From: Anastatus disparis
Taxonomy: Eukaryota; Arthropoda; Insecta; Hymenoptera; Eupelmidae
Direction: 5' to 3'
NCBI GenBank assembly: GCA_017163975.1
Contig: JAFFSR010000345.1
Location: forward strand, 10,001 to 74,000
DNA: 64,000 nt
Part shown: positions 33,900 to 45,655 of the stretch, in pieces
Layout: every line of letters starts with the position of its first letter
Numbering within the stretch: position 1 is the first letter of the stretch
The notes under the pieces: generated by a model
Database searches by the model: none
Told to the model about the DNA's origin: nothing
What the model saw: the letters and a program-made list of their open reading frames with translations, nothing else
Program-made: the position numbers and the translations under genes

Positions 33900-36690
33900 A
33901 ATGCATGTAGTCTAGAAAATTCTTCTTAATTTTCTCAAATTCTTCTCAATCAAAATTAACCCACCTTCGACAATATTTGGAGAATGATCTTCACCCCGTT
34001 CTGGAAGGGGACTTAGCTTTGAAAGTGGTCTTATAAATGTAGAATTAGCGATCTTAATTTTGACCACACGAGGCAAGCCATCAGGTCCAGAAGTTGATAA
34101 TGATGTTTTAAACTTGCATCTTTTTAAACATTTGAAAATGTACGTTTTTACGAATTGTCGACCACGAACGACCCAGAATCTTCGTCGAAGATAATTCAGC
34201 ACTAATTGCGTTCCAACATATGAAGTTTTTTCGTGCGCATCCTTTATGAGAAGTTGAGCAAGTGTAAATTTCGAGGCAATATGATTGGATGTTTTTCATC
34301 TGGATGTAAGAAAATGATTTATTGGGTTTCAAAACCTGAATTTTCCATGAAAAATTTAATCACTGTACGCTCTTTATCCAATGGATAAGAGCTCCATATA
34401 ACTGTGCAGAATTTAATGGTGGCACAGTCATGTTTTCAAATGTTGATTTTTTCTTCTTCAACAATTGATTGAAAAAATGTAAACACCAATCAGTTGTTTT
34501 AAGAAGCTTGTTGAAAGCACTATATCTTAAAAGCGACTCTGATTCAATTGGTGTTACTTGATTACAAGTATGAGTTGCAATACAAGTTGTTTCACTCTTT
34601 TCTGGGCACTCAACATCCTGAGTCACTTCACTGGCTATTCAAGGCTCTAAAGATGTTGCCAGGAAGCTAGAACATAGCAACAAAGAAGTAAGTTTAGTTG
34701 GTGTAGCACCTCTTGAAGCATGGTCTGCAGAATTTTCTTATCCTGAAATGTGATACCAGATGGCTTGAAGCACAGTAGTTTGTATTTCCGAGATTCGGTT
34801 ACCAACATAAGTTTTCCAAACTATTGGACTTTCACGCACCCATGTGAGAGTTATTGTAGAATCCGACTATAGATGACAGTTCACAGTCTGCATAGAAAGC
34901 ACTTCTTGAACGCGTTGTGTAAGCCAAGCAAGGGTTAGAGATTATTATGGATTTCACTTCATCAGTTGTACTTATAGTACGTAGATAGAGGCATGTGGGA
35001 TAGGCACGTTCTGATGCATCGGAAAATCCATGGAATTGTATATGCCTAATGTAAGAAGAGTACCCAATCTAGCATGATATTGAATTTTTATGTTGATCGG
35101 TCAGTTGATTTACAAGTGTTATGCACCTTTCTTGGAGATGAGAAGGCAGTGAATCATCCCATTGCAAACCAGAATGCCATAGAGACTGCACGAACATTTT
35201 AAAACTCACAGTAACCGGTGCTATCCATTCCAGTGGATCGTACAGTTAAGCAATAAAAGATAATGCCCTTGGTTTTGTTACTAAATTTAATTTAATGATG
35301 TTTCTATCAAGACTAAATAAGAAGCAATCCGAGGCTGGCTGCCAAGAAACTCCTAAAGTGTGAAAAGAACTATTCTTATCTCGATTTTTCCAAAACTTTG
35401 AATCCGCTGGTGCTTGCTCCGGAAGTGGTACAGTATTGAGTATTTCTGGATGGTTAGAGGTCCATTTACCTAATGGAAAACCGCCCACCATGAAGAACTG
35501 AGTCAATTCTTCTCTCAATTCAAATGCTTCATCTAATAAATTAGCACCAACTAGTATGCTATCGACGTAACAATTCTTTCGTACAATGGACGTAGCTCGT
35601 GGGAACCTCTCTGCTTCGTCAAAGGCAAGTTGCAGCAGAGTTCATATCGCTTGATAAGGAGAGCTTGCCAGTCTATACGTGACTGTTGTAAGCAGAAATG
35701 CTTGTATTGACTGTTCTTCTGAAGAGCGCCATAGAATCTGTCGCAAAGGTTGATCTTGAGCAGCAATTTTAATTTGTCTGAACATCTGATTAATATCAGC
35801 AATAAGAACAACTTGATGCTTAAAGTTAGAATCAGGATCAGCAAGGCACAAATCCTTGATAAAGACAAGATCTGTAGTTACAAGCTGGGGTGATGGTAAA
35901 TAATCAGTCAGTTTTGGTAGTATTAGCACTATTACTTTCTAGGATTGAGTATCATCGAAATGTGACATGATTTTAACGTTAGATGCAAATCTTGCTGTAT
36001 AGCTTGGAGCAGCACCGATTACAGTTATAGGTACAAACATAGAGCGTCACGGCAGTCTTAATCTCTTGGCGAGATTTTCCATAAGAAAAGACTACTTCCT
36101 ACTTCCTTCACTACTTCCTTCCGATCATTATCCGTGTGAATAACCAGCTGAGCAGTAGCAAGTAAGGTGAAACGTGAAGGTGAAATTGCCTTATCCGTAT
36201 GAACATTTTCAATGGCTGATTTATTGTTTCAAGGAATCGAAGTTGTTTTAGCAGGCAAGCATTCCGTAGGTTCAATAGCAACTGCGTTATTGTAATCTCA
36301 GCAGGCTCTTTGTGCAATAATGTGTGATGCCTTTGTCTACTAATATTGCAATTAAATGGAGACCGACATGCTTTGACTGGATGTTCTCGCAGGCAGTTGT
36401 GGCAGAGACGTTTGTCTGAAACGAATTTTTGTCGATTATCAAGTGAAAACGATTAAAATTTATCGCATTGACCTAATAGATGTTCATTTTTACAAAGTAA
36501 ACAAGAAAACTTAGGTTTTGATACATTATGTGCAGTAACTTTTGTTGAATTATTCGCAACTTTTTGAAAATTTGATGTTGTGTTTTTGTGAGCAGCAGAT
36601 GTAGATAATTTTGAGGGCTCAACCCTTTCCAATGCCTGAATTCGAAGTTTTATAAATTGCTCCAAGTCCTTTCATACCCTTTCATTCTAC
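33900..36690 (-). pseudogene. pol: BEL/Pao LTR retrotransposon 2, relic with integrase-core deletion
   Basis: On the minus strand: gag Cys/His motifs (CLLCKNEHLLGQC, then LCHNCLREHPVKAC, 36530-36340), RT (LPKLTDYLP and ADINQMFRQIKI near 35900-35750; GGFPLGKWTSNHPEIL near 35480), connection/RNase H (about 35250-34640), the N-terminal integrase region with LRRRFWVVRGRQFVK (34195), then directly the C-terminal GLPRVVKIKIANSTFIRPLSK motif (34085). The catalytic integrase core is missing between the last two. Frames are broken in several places, and the gag N-terminus is also lost. Confidence 0.85.
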
Positions 36691-36745
36691 ATGATTATGA
36701 AAAACAAAAAATGTTATAATTAATTAAAAATAAGCTATAAAATAA

Positions 36746-37168
36746 AAAAAAAACAACAGTGCTGTCTAGGGACGCCCAAAAGAAGCGAAGCTTTGTATAA
36801 AGCGTAGAAACTAAGCGTTAAAAAAATAATGAAAAAAGTACGTGAGGGAAAAAAGCAAAGACTTAGAAAAAAATAAAAAACATAAATATTTTGGGAAATA
36901 AAATACACGCCGAAAAACGCAAGGCTACAGCGGAGTTCTCTTCACGATTAGAAGAAAAAAAAGAGCTCCGCTGTAGTATTGCGTTTCTTATTTTATTTAA
37001 AATGTATTTTTTTTATTTCCCAAAATATTTATTTTTTTTATTTTTTCTCAAGTCTTTATTTTTTTCCCTTACGTACTTTTTTCATTATTTTTTTTAACGC
37101 TTAGTTTCTACGCTTTATACAAAGCTTTGCTTCTTTCGGGCGTCCCTAGATGGCACTGTTGTTTTTTT
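36746..37168. mobile_element. Palindromic MITE, about 420 bp
   Basis: Two arms of about 170-200 bp run inward from ACAACAGTGC(T)GTCTAGGGACG and its inverted copy (right end near 37168). They share TTTGTATAAAGCG and ACGTACTTTTTTC-like words and meet around 36950. A GAGCTCCGCTGTAG/CTACAGCGGAGTTCTC pair forms the inner stem. No TSD was resolved because the ends lie in A/T runs. Confidence 0.75.
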
Positions 37169-37169
37169 A

Positions 37170-38329
37170 TGTCCTTCAAGTAGTAAAAATGTTAAAATAA
37201 TTTGAATATTGTAATTTTTACATGATAAGATTTATTAATTAGTTTTATGTACAAAGTTTTATCATACAATAATAGAATCATTCATAAATTTGTATGTTCA
37301 TCAGAAGTACATTCATTAATTTGTACACCACTATTTTCATTTTTATATTGTACCAAAATAACTATTGTTGATAGTAACTAAAATATGATACAAACATTTT
37401 TAATTCTATTCTGATAGAATTACAATTCACACGATTTATTAAAAATTGACAGAAAGCGGGATAAACGAAACAGTATATCGCAACGGATATTCAAGAGAAG
37501 GAAATAGAAAGCAATGACTGATATAAGTGAGAGTTAGAGTTAGAAGGCCACGCACACTGAGTCAGGGAGAGGTGGGTATTAGAGGCAGTATGCACGTACT
37601 GGCACGATATGTATACACGCGCGCCGCAACTGCCTCTCTGTATACCTATATATATCGTGTAACGCTTTTAAAATCTGACGCTTAGCATGGATAGAGTGGC
37701 CGCGCAGCGAGCGCCCAGAACGTCCGTATAAAAGCTTTGCTTAAAAAAAAATATTTGTTTGTGATTCGAACCCTGGTCTTCTAGGATGTCAAACAAAACA
37801 CAAAAAAACTATCGCCCATGACTTAGTCTACTCGGCTACGAACTCATTTGTTTAGAAAGTTCTCGAAACTTGTATATGTTCGTCGATATAAGCATAACAA
37901 ATGTGATTGACTTAGTTAGTTAATTATTTATTGTTAATAATATTGGTCAAACTTTATTTTTATTTAAATAATTTAAGTAAAAATTCATTAAATATTCAGA
38001 AAGTACTTTAATTTTATAAAAATAGTAACAAAGAAATTTTTCATTAAATCATGGTTAGTTTAATTTGAATTGAAAAAATGTTTAAATATTTGTTTGAATT
38101 CTAAAAATGAGAATTTATTTCAAATACACTTAAAATATTTATATATTTTGTTTTTATAAAATGTAAAAAAATTTTGCTTAAAATAGATAAAAATTATTTT
38201 AATTATCAAATGGAAAATTAATGAATCAAATGGAATTTAAAAAAATTTATAAATTATCAGAAATTTCAAATTTTTTATTTGGAATTTCATGAAAATCAAG
38301 ATTCTAAATTATTTTAAAATAATCTGAAT
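37170..38329. other. Intergenic stretch with a GC-richer patch and a tRNA-like scrap
   Basis: Positions 37440-37740 are GC-richer and purine-rich and end with a TATAAAAG word. No ORF is associated. At about 37760-37850 the minus strand contains GGTTCGAATCAC and a GTAGCCGAGTAGACTAAG head that resemble tRNA box B and box A but do not form a good cloverleaf. The remainder is AT-rich and featureless. Confidence 0.35.
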
Positions 38330-38341
38330 AGAAATAGAATA

Positions 38342-38785
38342 GAGCCGGTCTGTGGCACAGTCGGTAGGAGCGTTGGATTCGTATGCTTGGGGAACCGGGA
38401 TCGAATCTCGCTCTCGGCTGTTTTTCAAACGAGCACCTCTGTTATATGTGCTTTGTACGCAGTACACACTTACGAGCTCCGTCGCTAAGGGATGAAAAAG
38501 TGCAGTTGTAAAAATCAACTGACCTTGCGTCCCAGTGGATCGGGGTTTGATTCCCTAGGAAAAATTAGAAAAAATAGTTTTCGAAGTTTTCCGAGGGAAT
38601 AAACCCGAAGAACACAAAAACATATATATATAAAAGTCCCTCTGGGCAAAACTTGAATTATAATAAAAAGTCCCACTGGGCAACAAAAACAAAAAATATA
38701 ATAATCACTTGGTGATGGCCTAAGACGTAACGCTCATATGAAGCAAGCCAAGAGGCCAAAATAATAATTAAGAAGAAGAAGAAGA
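38342..38785 (+). mobile_element. tRNA-derived SINE, family 2, (AAG)n tail and 12-bp TSD
   Basis: The head GAGCCGGTCTGTGGCACAGT has a box A-like TGGCACAGTCGGTAGG, and GGGATCGAATCTC is the box B. The body contains two AAAGTCCC(T/A)CTGGGCAA repeats (about 38632 and 38669) and ends in an (AAG)n run. AGAAATAGAATA flanks it on both sides (38330-38341 and 38786-38797). The sequence is unrelated to SINE family 1 outside the promoter boxes. Confidence 0.85.
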
Positions 38786-38830
38786 AGAAATAGAATATCC
38801 ATTGCATCTTTCAATTTTTGATAGTGACTA

Positions 38831-39538
38831 ACCAGGAGAGGCTATGAGCTTCGGGTCACAGATCTTGATGAAACTTTGAGATATGTTTTTAGGTACCAAA
38901 ATATGAGTAAAGCCAGAGCGGTACGGTCTAACGCTTTGAAAAACTGAAATTATAGACGTTTGCAGTCTCATTTGAAGAAGAATGTAAAGAAAAAGCTCCT
39001 AATTGAAGTGCGAATAATCCAGTCTAGAAATGTCTTTAATTAATCAACAGAGACTAAAATTAAAGTACAAGAGGCAAGCTTTAATTTGTTGTTTTCAGAA
39101 TTAAAAAATAATAATTAGAACTAGAGGTATGTTCGTTCAAAGTTAAGAAGCAAGAAAGTAGCAAAAATCATCTAAATTCTAAAGGACAGTGATTTTGTGA
39201 TTTTCGCTACTTTCTTGCTTCTTAACTTTGAACGAACATATCTCTAGTTCTAATTATTATTTTTCAATTCTGAAAACAACAAATTAAAGCTTGCTTTCTG
39301 TTCTTTTATTTTAGTCCCTGTTGATTTATTAAAGACATTTCTAGACTGGATTTTTCACACTTCAATTAGGAGCTTTTTTTTTTACATTTTTCTTCAAATA
39401 AGACTGGAAACGTCTATAATTTCAGTTTTTCGAAGCGTTAGACCGTACCGCTCTGGCCTTACTCATATTTTGGTACCTAAAAATATATCCCAAAGTTTCG
39501 TCAAGATCTGTGACCCGAAGCTCATGGCCTCTCCTGGT
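38831..39538. mobile_element. 708-bp palindromic element, arms about 340 bp
   Basis: The left arm starts ACCAGGAGAGGC(T)ATGAGC and the right arm ends with its complement. The arms stay alignable to within about 30 bp of the centre near 39185, with few differences. A transcript crossing it would form a long double-stranded hairpin. No ORF is present, and the TSD is ambiguous. Confidence 0.8.
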
Positions 39539-39540
39539 AA

Positions 39541-40160
39541 GTAGAAAATCAGTGTTTAATAAGTATACTTTATGACTACTTTATGAATACTTTTGGATTA
39601 TGATTGCCATTTCAAAAAAAGAATCCTTTATGAATACTTTTTTAATCGTTTTGAAATATTTATAAAGATACGTTAAAGAGTTGTTTATTGTATAAATTTT
39701 CGTAATAGAATACTTTGTGAATATTTTATGACTACTTTTTTAATATTTTATATTAACTCCAAAGTGGACATTCGTGAATTCTTAAAGAATTCTTTTTTTC
39801 ATATGTGCACTTATTGAGAATATTGTTAATTCATACATTGGCGAGAATGACGAAAAGCTTGAATATAATAACTGGAATAAATTACCGGAATATTATAAAT
39901 ATTTTAATAATAAAATTACAGAATATAAAATGCATATACGTGAACCGATAGCAAAATATTATATCAATCAAAATCATCAAATTTGTACTGGATATTTATT
40001 AAGATTAGCTAATATTCTTAAGAAAATATAAAAGATTTAAAAATTATAAAAGTAAGTATTGTACAAAGTAAGTCTAATATGTTACAATCATTATATTTTA
40101 TATATTTACAAATTGAAATAATTAAAAAAATGTAATTATTTAATGATCGTATAATTATTG
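39541..40160. other. AT-rich stretch with a 72-codon uninterrupted frame
   Basis: Between about 39810 and 40031 (+) an open stretch reads LIENIVNSYIGE to RLANILKKI and ends at TAA. It lacks an in-frame ATG near its start. I recognise no family, so it may be a fragment of a transposon protein. Confidence 0.25.
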
Positions 40161-40680
40161 ATAACGGGTGGGGTTCGATTTTTCGAAAGACTGATATTTT
40201 TTTGGGCTTAACGAAGAATTTTAAAATTGAGAATGATGTTTTTCATAACATTCATTTAAATTGTATAGAAATTTCGTTTTCAATTCATGGTTGCAATCTA
40301 AATGTATTTGAATAAATTTTAATGGACATTTAGAATTGTAACAAGTATACAAAACACCATATTATGATGAGATATTTCGAAATTTCTAATAGAGTTTTTA
40401 AAAGTATATTCTTGTATATTTTTTTAATACTTGTCAAAAGATTTTATTAGAAATTTTGGAAAATTTTATAATTATATAGTGCTCTATATACGTGTTACAA
40501 TTCTAAATATCAATAACAATTTGTTCGAATGAATCCATTTTTATTGCTGCCATGAATTGAAAACGGAATTTCTATGCAATTAAATAAATGTTATAAAAAG
40601 CATCATTCTAAATTTTGAAATTCTACTTCAAGCTTAAAATAATAACGGTCTTTCGAAAAATCCAACCCCACCTCTAATAA
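40160..40680. mobile_element. Palindromic MITE with GGTGGGGTT ends
   Basis: GGTGGGGTTCGATTTTTCG at the left is mirrored by CGAAAAATCCAACCCCACC at the right. The arms of about 230 bp diverge moderately and surround an AT-rich centre near 40420. It is non-coding. Confidence 0.7.
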
Positions 40681-40708
40681 TAATTACGTCACTTATTTTT
40701 GAATATTA

Positions 40709-41827
40709 AGAGCAGGTCGTATATCTCCATCCTTTTCTAACCGGAAAAAATAATAAGAAATTACCATTTCTTATAATAAAAAGCAATATTTCCTTTTATG
40801 AGAAAAAATTATTTTTATTTCTTCATTTTTAAGAAAACTTTGAAAAACTGAATAGAGTGTAAAGGCTCCACGAACAGTAAATAATGTAGTAAATAAATAA
40901 CAGAATTTATAGGCTATACTGTTCAAAAATAATTTTATTTGCAACGTTTTAACCCTTTCAGTCACAGGAGCCACTATTAGGATGATTAATGTGCAAGCTC
41001 AACCGCGAGAGGGCAGCAGTACGAGCAGTATCTGTCATGGCGGTTTATATATATAGATATATTATTATCATTTAGAATATATCTATGTATATGTTTAGTT
41101 GTCAATGTTTTCATTATAACCTTACGACTTCGTGACTCCGAACATTTTTTAAAATAAAAGATAAAGTGTAGTGTATAAAATTGTAAAAATAGTATAAAAT
41201 TTAAATTTCCAAAAAATTAATAACAATTTTTTTCAAATTATTTAAACTACTCTGAAACACAATGATTGATGCAAAGACCATCGTTAGTTTTCGGAGTAAA
41301 CGGTAACCTTGCTATTGCTTTAAACAATTTTTTCCGCACAGTAACATTTTTTGGGAATTTTAATTTCACATTATTTTTACAATTTGGTACACTACACTTC
41401 ATTTTTTATTTAAAAAAATTTTCGGAGTTACCAAGTCGTAAGGTTATAATGAAAGCAATATTCTGTAATCAAAACATTGACAACTAAACATATACATAGA
41501 TATATTCTAAATGATAATAATATATCTATATATATAAACCGCCATGACAGATACTGCTCGTACTGCTGCCCTCTCACGGTTGAGCTTGCACATTAATCAT
41601 CCTAATAGTGGCACCCTTTCTCATTTTCTTTTTTTTATTGTTTAATTCGCACTTGCATTTTCATATAAATGAGTGTTCATTTTATAAGTATCATATGATA
41701 TATTTTGAATATATGATTGTAAATAAATCTAAAAAATTAATATATGATAGAAAATACGTGTTTTTGCGAAAATAATTCGTGACTGAAAGGGTTAACCTTT
41801 CAACTGAAGGTCCTTTTCAAGCTAAAA

Positions 41828-41869
<42 letters not shown>

Positions 41870-42293
41870 ACAAAACTGTTGAAGTCAATGAAGACATATA
41901 ATTCGAAACATATAAACGACATATAAACGAAGAATTATGTCTTCGTTGACTTCAACAGTTTTGTTGTTATATATATATATATTACGAATTTCAGCTTGAA
42001 AAGGACCTTCAGTTGGAAAGTTGAAACGTTGCAAATAAAATTATTTTTGAACAGTATAGCCTATAAATTCTATTATTTATTTGAAAAACTGAATTGTCCA
42101 CCCTAACCTCTATTTTTTAAGTTTTTCAGTTTTCTTCAGAACGAATCGATAAAATTAATTTTTCTTTATCAAAGGAAATATTGCTTTTTATGATACATGA
42201 TCGGGCTTTCTCTTTATTTTTTGCTAAAATTATATATTTTCGTGAAAAAATTAATTCATTGATTAGAAAAGGACAGATATACTCGACCTACTC
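40709..42293. mobile_element. Large palindromic element with GAGCAGGTCG ends, hosting a nested MITE
   Basis: The outer inverted ends read GAGCAGGTCGTATATCTCC at the left (after TTAA) and its diverged complement at the right (before TTAG). Both arms contain GCTATACTGTTCAAAAATAA and TGAAGGTCCTTTTCAAGC. A (TA)n and a hairpin of CAACAAAACTGTTGAAGTCA form the centre (about 41829-41980). The left arm is split by the element at 40953-41791. The right arm is not, and shows the corresponding empty site. Confidence 0.7.
40953..41791. mobile_element. piggyBac-like MITE, TTAA-CCCTTTCAGTCAC ends
   Basis: This 839-bp element is flanked by TTAA (40949-40952 and 41792-41795) and has the 13-bp terminal inverted repeat CCCTTTCAGTCAC. 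A subterminal palindrome of about 165 bp per arm (GCCACTATTAGGATGATTAA and complement) lies inside. No transposase is encoded. TTAA targeting with CCC ends is the hallmark of piggyBac, so assignment to that superfamily is likely but inferred. Confidence 0.75.
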
Positions 42294-42299
42294 TTAGAG

Positions 42300-43400
42300 T
42301 GAAAATATGTCTAAATTTTAGTAAAAAAATTTTGATACACCTTATAAAATGTAAAAATCAGTCAAGAAGATATCAAAAAAGAAATATATTAAAATAATCC
42401 TATAAATCTTAAGACATAAATAAACATTATAATATATCAACTGTAACATTAACAGAATTTTTATCAAAAGTAATTATTTGAAAATTTTTTATGATTTAAA
42501 TTTAGTATTACATTGATCAATAATATCATTTAATAATTAATAAAATATTTTTTTTTCATATTTTGTACAATATTAATATTTTTATTCATATACAATACAT
42601 AAAATGTATTATATTATGAATATATAACATGATATCATATGATTTATAAAACAATATGGTTATTAGGGCTACTAGCGAGGGTTTTTACTAATCAAAAAAT
42701 CTAACGCGCCGTAACGGTACCTCTATATTTCACACAATCAATGTGCATTAGTTAAATTACAAATTATATTTGAAAATCGAGTAAATTTATAAAATTAGTT
42801 TGAATACATAAATGCAATTCATCATAATACTAATTACAGTTTGAAATATAATGTGGTGTGAAAAGTCGTTACTCAAGATTATATGTCTTGTCTTCTGTTT
42901 GAATAAACAATTAAATATTAAAATTTCAATTTTGAAAAAAGAATTAAGTATAAGATGTTAGAAAAAAATTGTATTACATAATATAACATTTTTAGTTAAT
43001 GTATAACATATAAGCAATGTACTACATAAATATGTGAAAAAATATTTATAATAAGATAATTAAAAAAATTAAAAAAAGGAATTAATAATTTTCCGTTATA
43101 TATAGAAAAAAATATTGCTTAAAATAATATAATGCGACCTATGATCAGTATAATATATGTGCAATATGAGGACCGGGGGTCGGCGAGCTGTGTGAGCACG
43201 GGGGTCCTTCCCCCTAGTATATATATATATAATAGAAAGAAGAATAGTATATAATAGCCAAGAATCTTCGCTCGTGCAAAAGATTCTCTCAGCAGAATGT
43301 TAGTTTTCTGCAGCTTTCATGAGCTTGGGCTGCAATCTAAAGTTCAATTTTTGACTCTCAAGGCGCAAAATTAATTTCTCTATGCTTGTCAAGCGGGCGC
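42300..43400. other. AT-rich stretch, nothing recognised
   Basis: It is very AT-rich. A GC-rich patch at about 43165-43215 (GGGGGTCC/TTCCCCC followed by CTAGT) is compatible with a Helitron 3' end but too weak to call. Confidence 0.35.
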
Positions 43401-43429
43401 AAAATATGGTAGATAAATGGTAGATATTT

Positions 43430-44150
43430 AAGCCCAATGAAAGCAGCATGGAGATTACAAGAATTACCATTATGTGGAAGAAGTTAATCCGTAATAAGAT
43501 TAAGTATTTATACAGAAAATCAACAAAAAATAATTTTCGGTGAAAATGATATACATTTAGCAATGAATAAATACGAAATATCCTTAACGGCATGGTTTAA
43601 TTAAAAAAAAGCTGATTTTGCTAAAAATAATTAAATATGTTAACATACCGTAATATAATATTTTTAATTCAAATACGAAATCTTGGATAAAACGATCAGA
43701 AAATAGGAAAAATATAGCTATCGGTAGATTAAATGTAGTATCTCCAACAGATAATTTTTTTTTTTTTTAAATTAACAACAAACAGAATAAAAGGTGCAAC
43801 ATCTTATAAAGATTCACGAACTCGTCAAAATGGGACTTATATTACTTATAAAGAAACAGTTTTAGCAATAAATTTAATTGAACACGAAAATCAGATCTAT
43901 TATATTTTTGAAGAAGCATGTCAAGTTATGTTTTCAATATAATTACGTAAAATTTTTGCATGTTTCTTATTATGTAAAAATATTTAAGGTAAAATCATTT
44001 GGGACGAATATAAAAAATTTTTTACAGTCGATTTTAAAGAAAACAAAGTAAATAAAGCTTTATTACATATTAACCAAATATTAAATTTAGAAGATATGTC
44101 ATCTGAAAATTTTGGTTTACCAGAACAAAATAAAACATACACTTCCGCTC
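43430..44150 (+). pseudogene. Helitron central-region relic (left palindrome arm)
   Basis: Translated pieces match the region between the Rep and helicase domains of Helitrons: AAWRLQELPLCGRS, SIYTENQQKIIF, ISLTAWF, then YITYKETVLAINLIE-like, FEEACQVMF, FGTNIKNFLQS and a NFGLPEQN-like end. Several stops and frameshifts are present. The same region occurs inverted at 45215-45655 and 47846-48090. Confidence 0.7.
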
Positions 44151-45214
44151 ACATGAAGTTGCCCACCCTTATCAGTCAAGGTAAAATATAAAAAGTTTTA
44201 CTGTTCTGTTGGAAAGCGTATGAAAAAATTTCAAAAAGATGGGCTTAGAAGGTTTTTAAAGCTCTTCTAAATTCTGATGATTTGATTTAAGAATCTCAAT
44301 TTTTTTAACTATATTTATAGAGCTAAAAGAAACGAAAAATTTCAAAAATTTTTTGCCCATGTTTAACCCTGGGCTAATTCTAGCAGAATTATTCTACGTT
44401 AACTTTATACCTCTGAAATTGAAGGTTTTTTAGACTTCTTTGAAACGCTGTCTGGTTTTTTATGCTATGACAAATCGTTAAGAAGTTATAACGATTTTTT
44501 TTTTTAAATTAACTTTTTTTCAGCTTGCTATATCTCGTAAAAATTACACCGTATTAAAAAATGTCAAAGAAAAATAATATTCGTTTTTAGTTAAAGAATA
44601 AATATAAAAAATTGTATAGCTTGCGGTAGAAATTTTTTTTTACACTTTTTCACCCTATGATTTTAAATTTTAATAAAAAATCGATAAATATTTCAAATGT
44701 GAAAAAAAAATATTTTTCGTGAGCTATAAAATTTCATATACATATTCTTCACTTAAAAACGAACATTTTTTTTTTCTTTGACATTTTTTAATACGGTGCA
44801 ATGCTTACAAGATATAGCAAGCTGAAAAAACGTTAATTTAAAAAAAAAATCGTTATAACTTCTTAACGATTTGTCATAGCATCAAAAACCAGACAGCGTT
44901 TCAAAGAAGACTAAAAAACCTTTAATTTTTGAGGTATAAAGTTAACGTAGAATAATTTCGCTAGAATTGGCCTAGGGTTAAACATGGGCAAAAAATTTTT
45001 GAAATTTTTTGTTTCTTTTAGCTCTATAAATATAGTTAAAAAAAATTGAGATTCTTAAATCAAATCATCAGCATTTAGAAGAGCTTTAAAAAAACCTTCT
45101 AAGCCCATTTTTTAAAAATTTTTTCATACGCTTTCTAACAGAACAGTAAAACTTTTTATGTTTTACCTCGACTGATTAGGGTGGGCAACTTCGTGTGAGC
45201 GGAAGTGTATGTTT

Positions 45215-45655
45215 TATTTGGTTCTGGTAAACCAAAATTTTCACATGACATATCTTCTAACTTTGATATTTGGTTAATGTGTAATAAAGCTTTATTTTCT
45301 TTGTTTTCGTTAAAATCGACTGTAAAAAATTTTTTATATTCATCCCAAATAATTTTACCTTGAATATTTTCACATAATAAAAAACATGCAAAAAATTTAC
45401 GTAATTATATTGGTAACATAACTTGACATGCTTCTTCAAAAATATAATAAATCTGATTTTCAATTAAATTTATTGCTAAAGCTGTTTCTTTATATGTATT
45501 ATAAGTCACATTTTCATGAGTTCATAAATCTTTATAAGACGTTGCACCTTTTATTCTGTTTGATGTTGATTTAAAAAAAAAGTTCACTATCTATTGGAGA
45601 TACTACATTTAATCTACCAATAGCTATATTTTTCCTATATTTGATCAGTTTATCT
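45215..45655 (-). pseudogene. Helitron central-region relic (right palindrome arm, inner part)
   Basis: This is the inverted counterpart of 43690-44150. On the minus strand it contains FLKKHVKLCYQYNYVNFLHVF and FGMNIKNFLQSILTK pieces in altered frames. It ends at an insertion near 45656. Confidence 0.65.

Noticed and set aside
43165..43215. Helitron 3' terminus (hairpin followed by CTAGT)
   Set aside because: The hairpin directly touches CTAGT and no matching TC start was found, so the resemblance is too weak to call.
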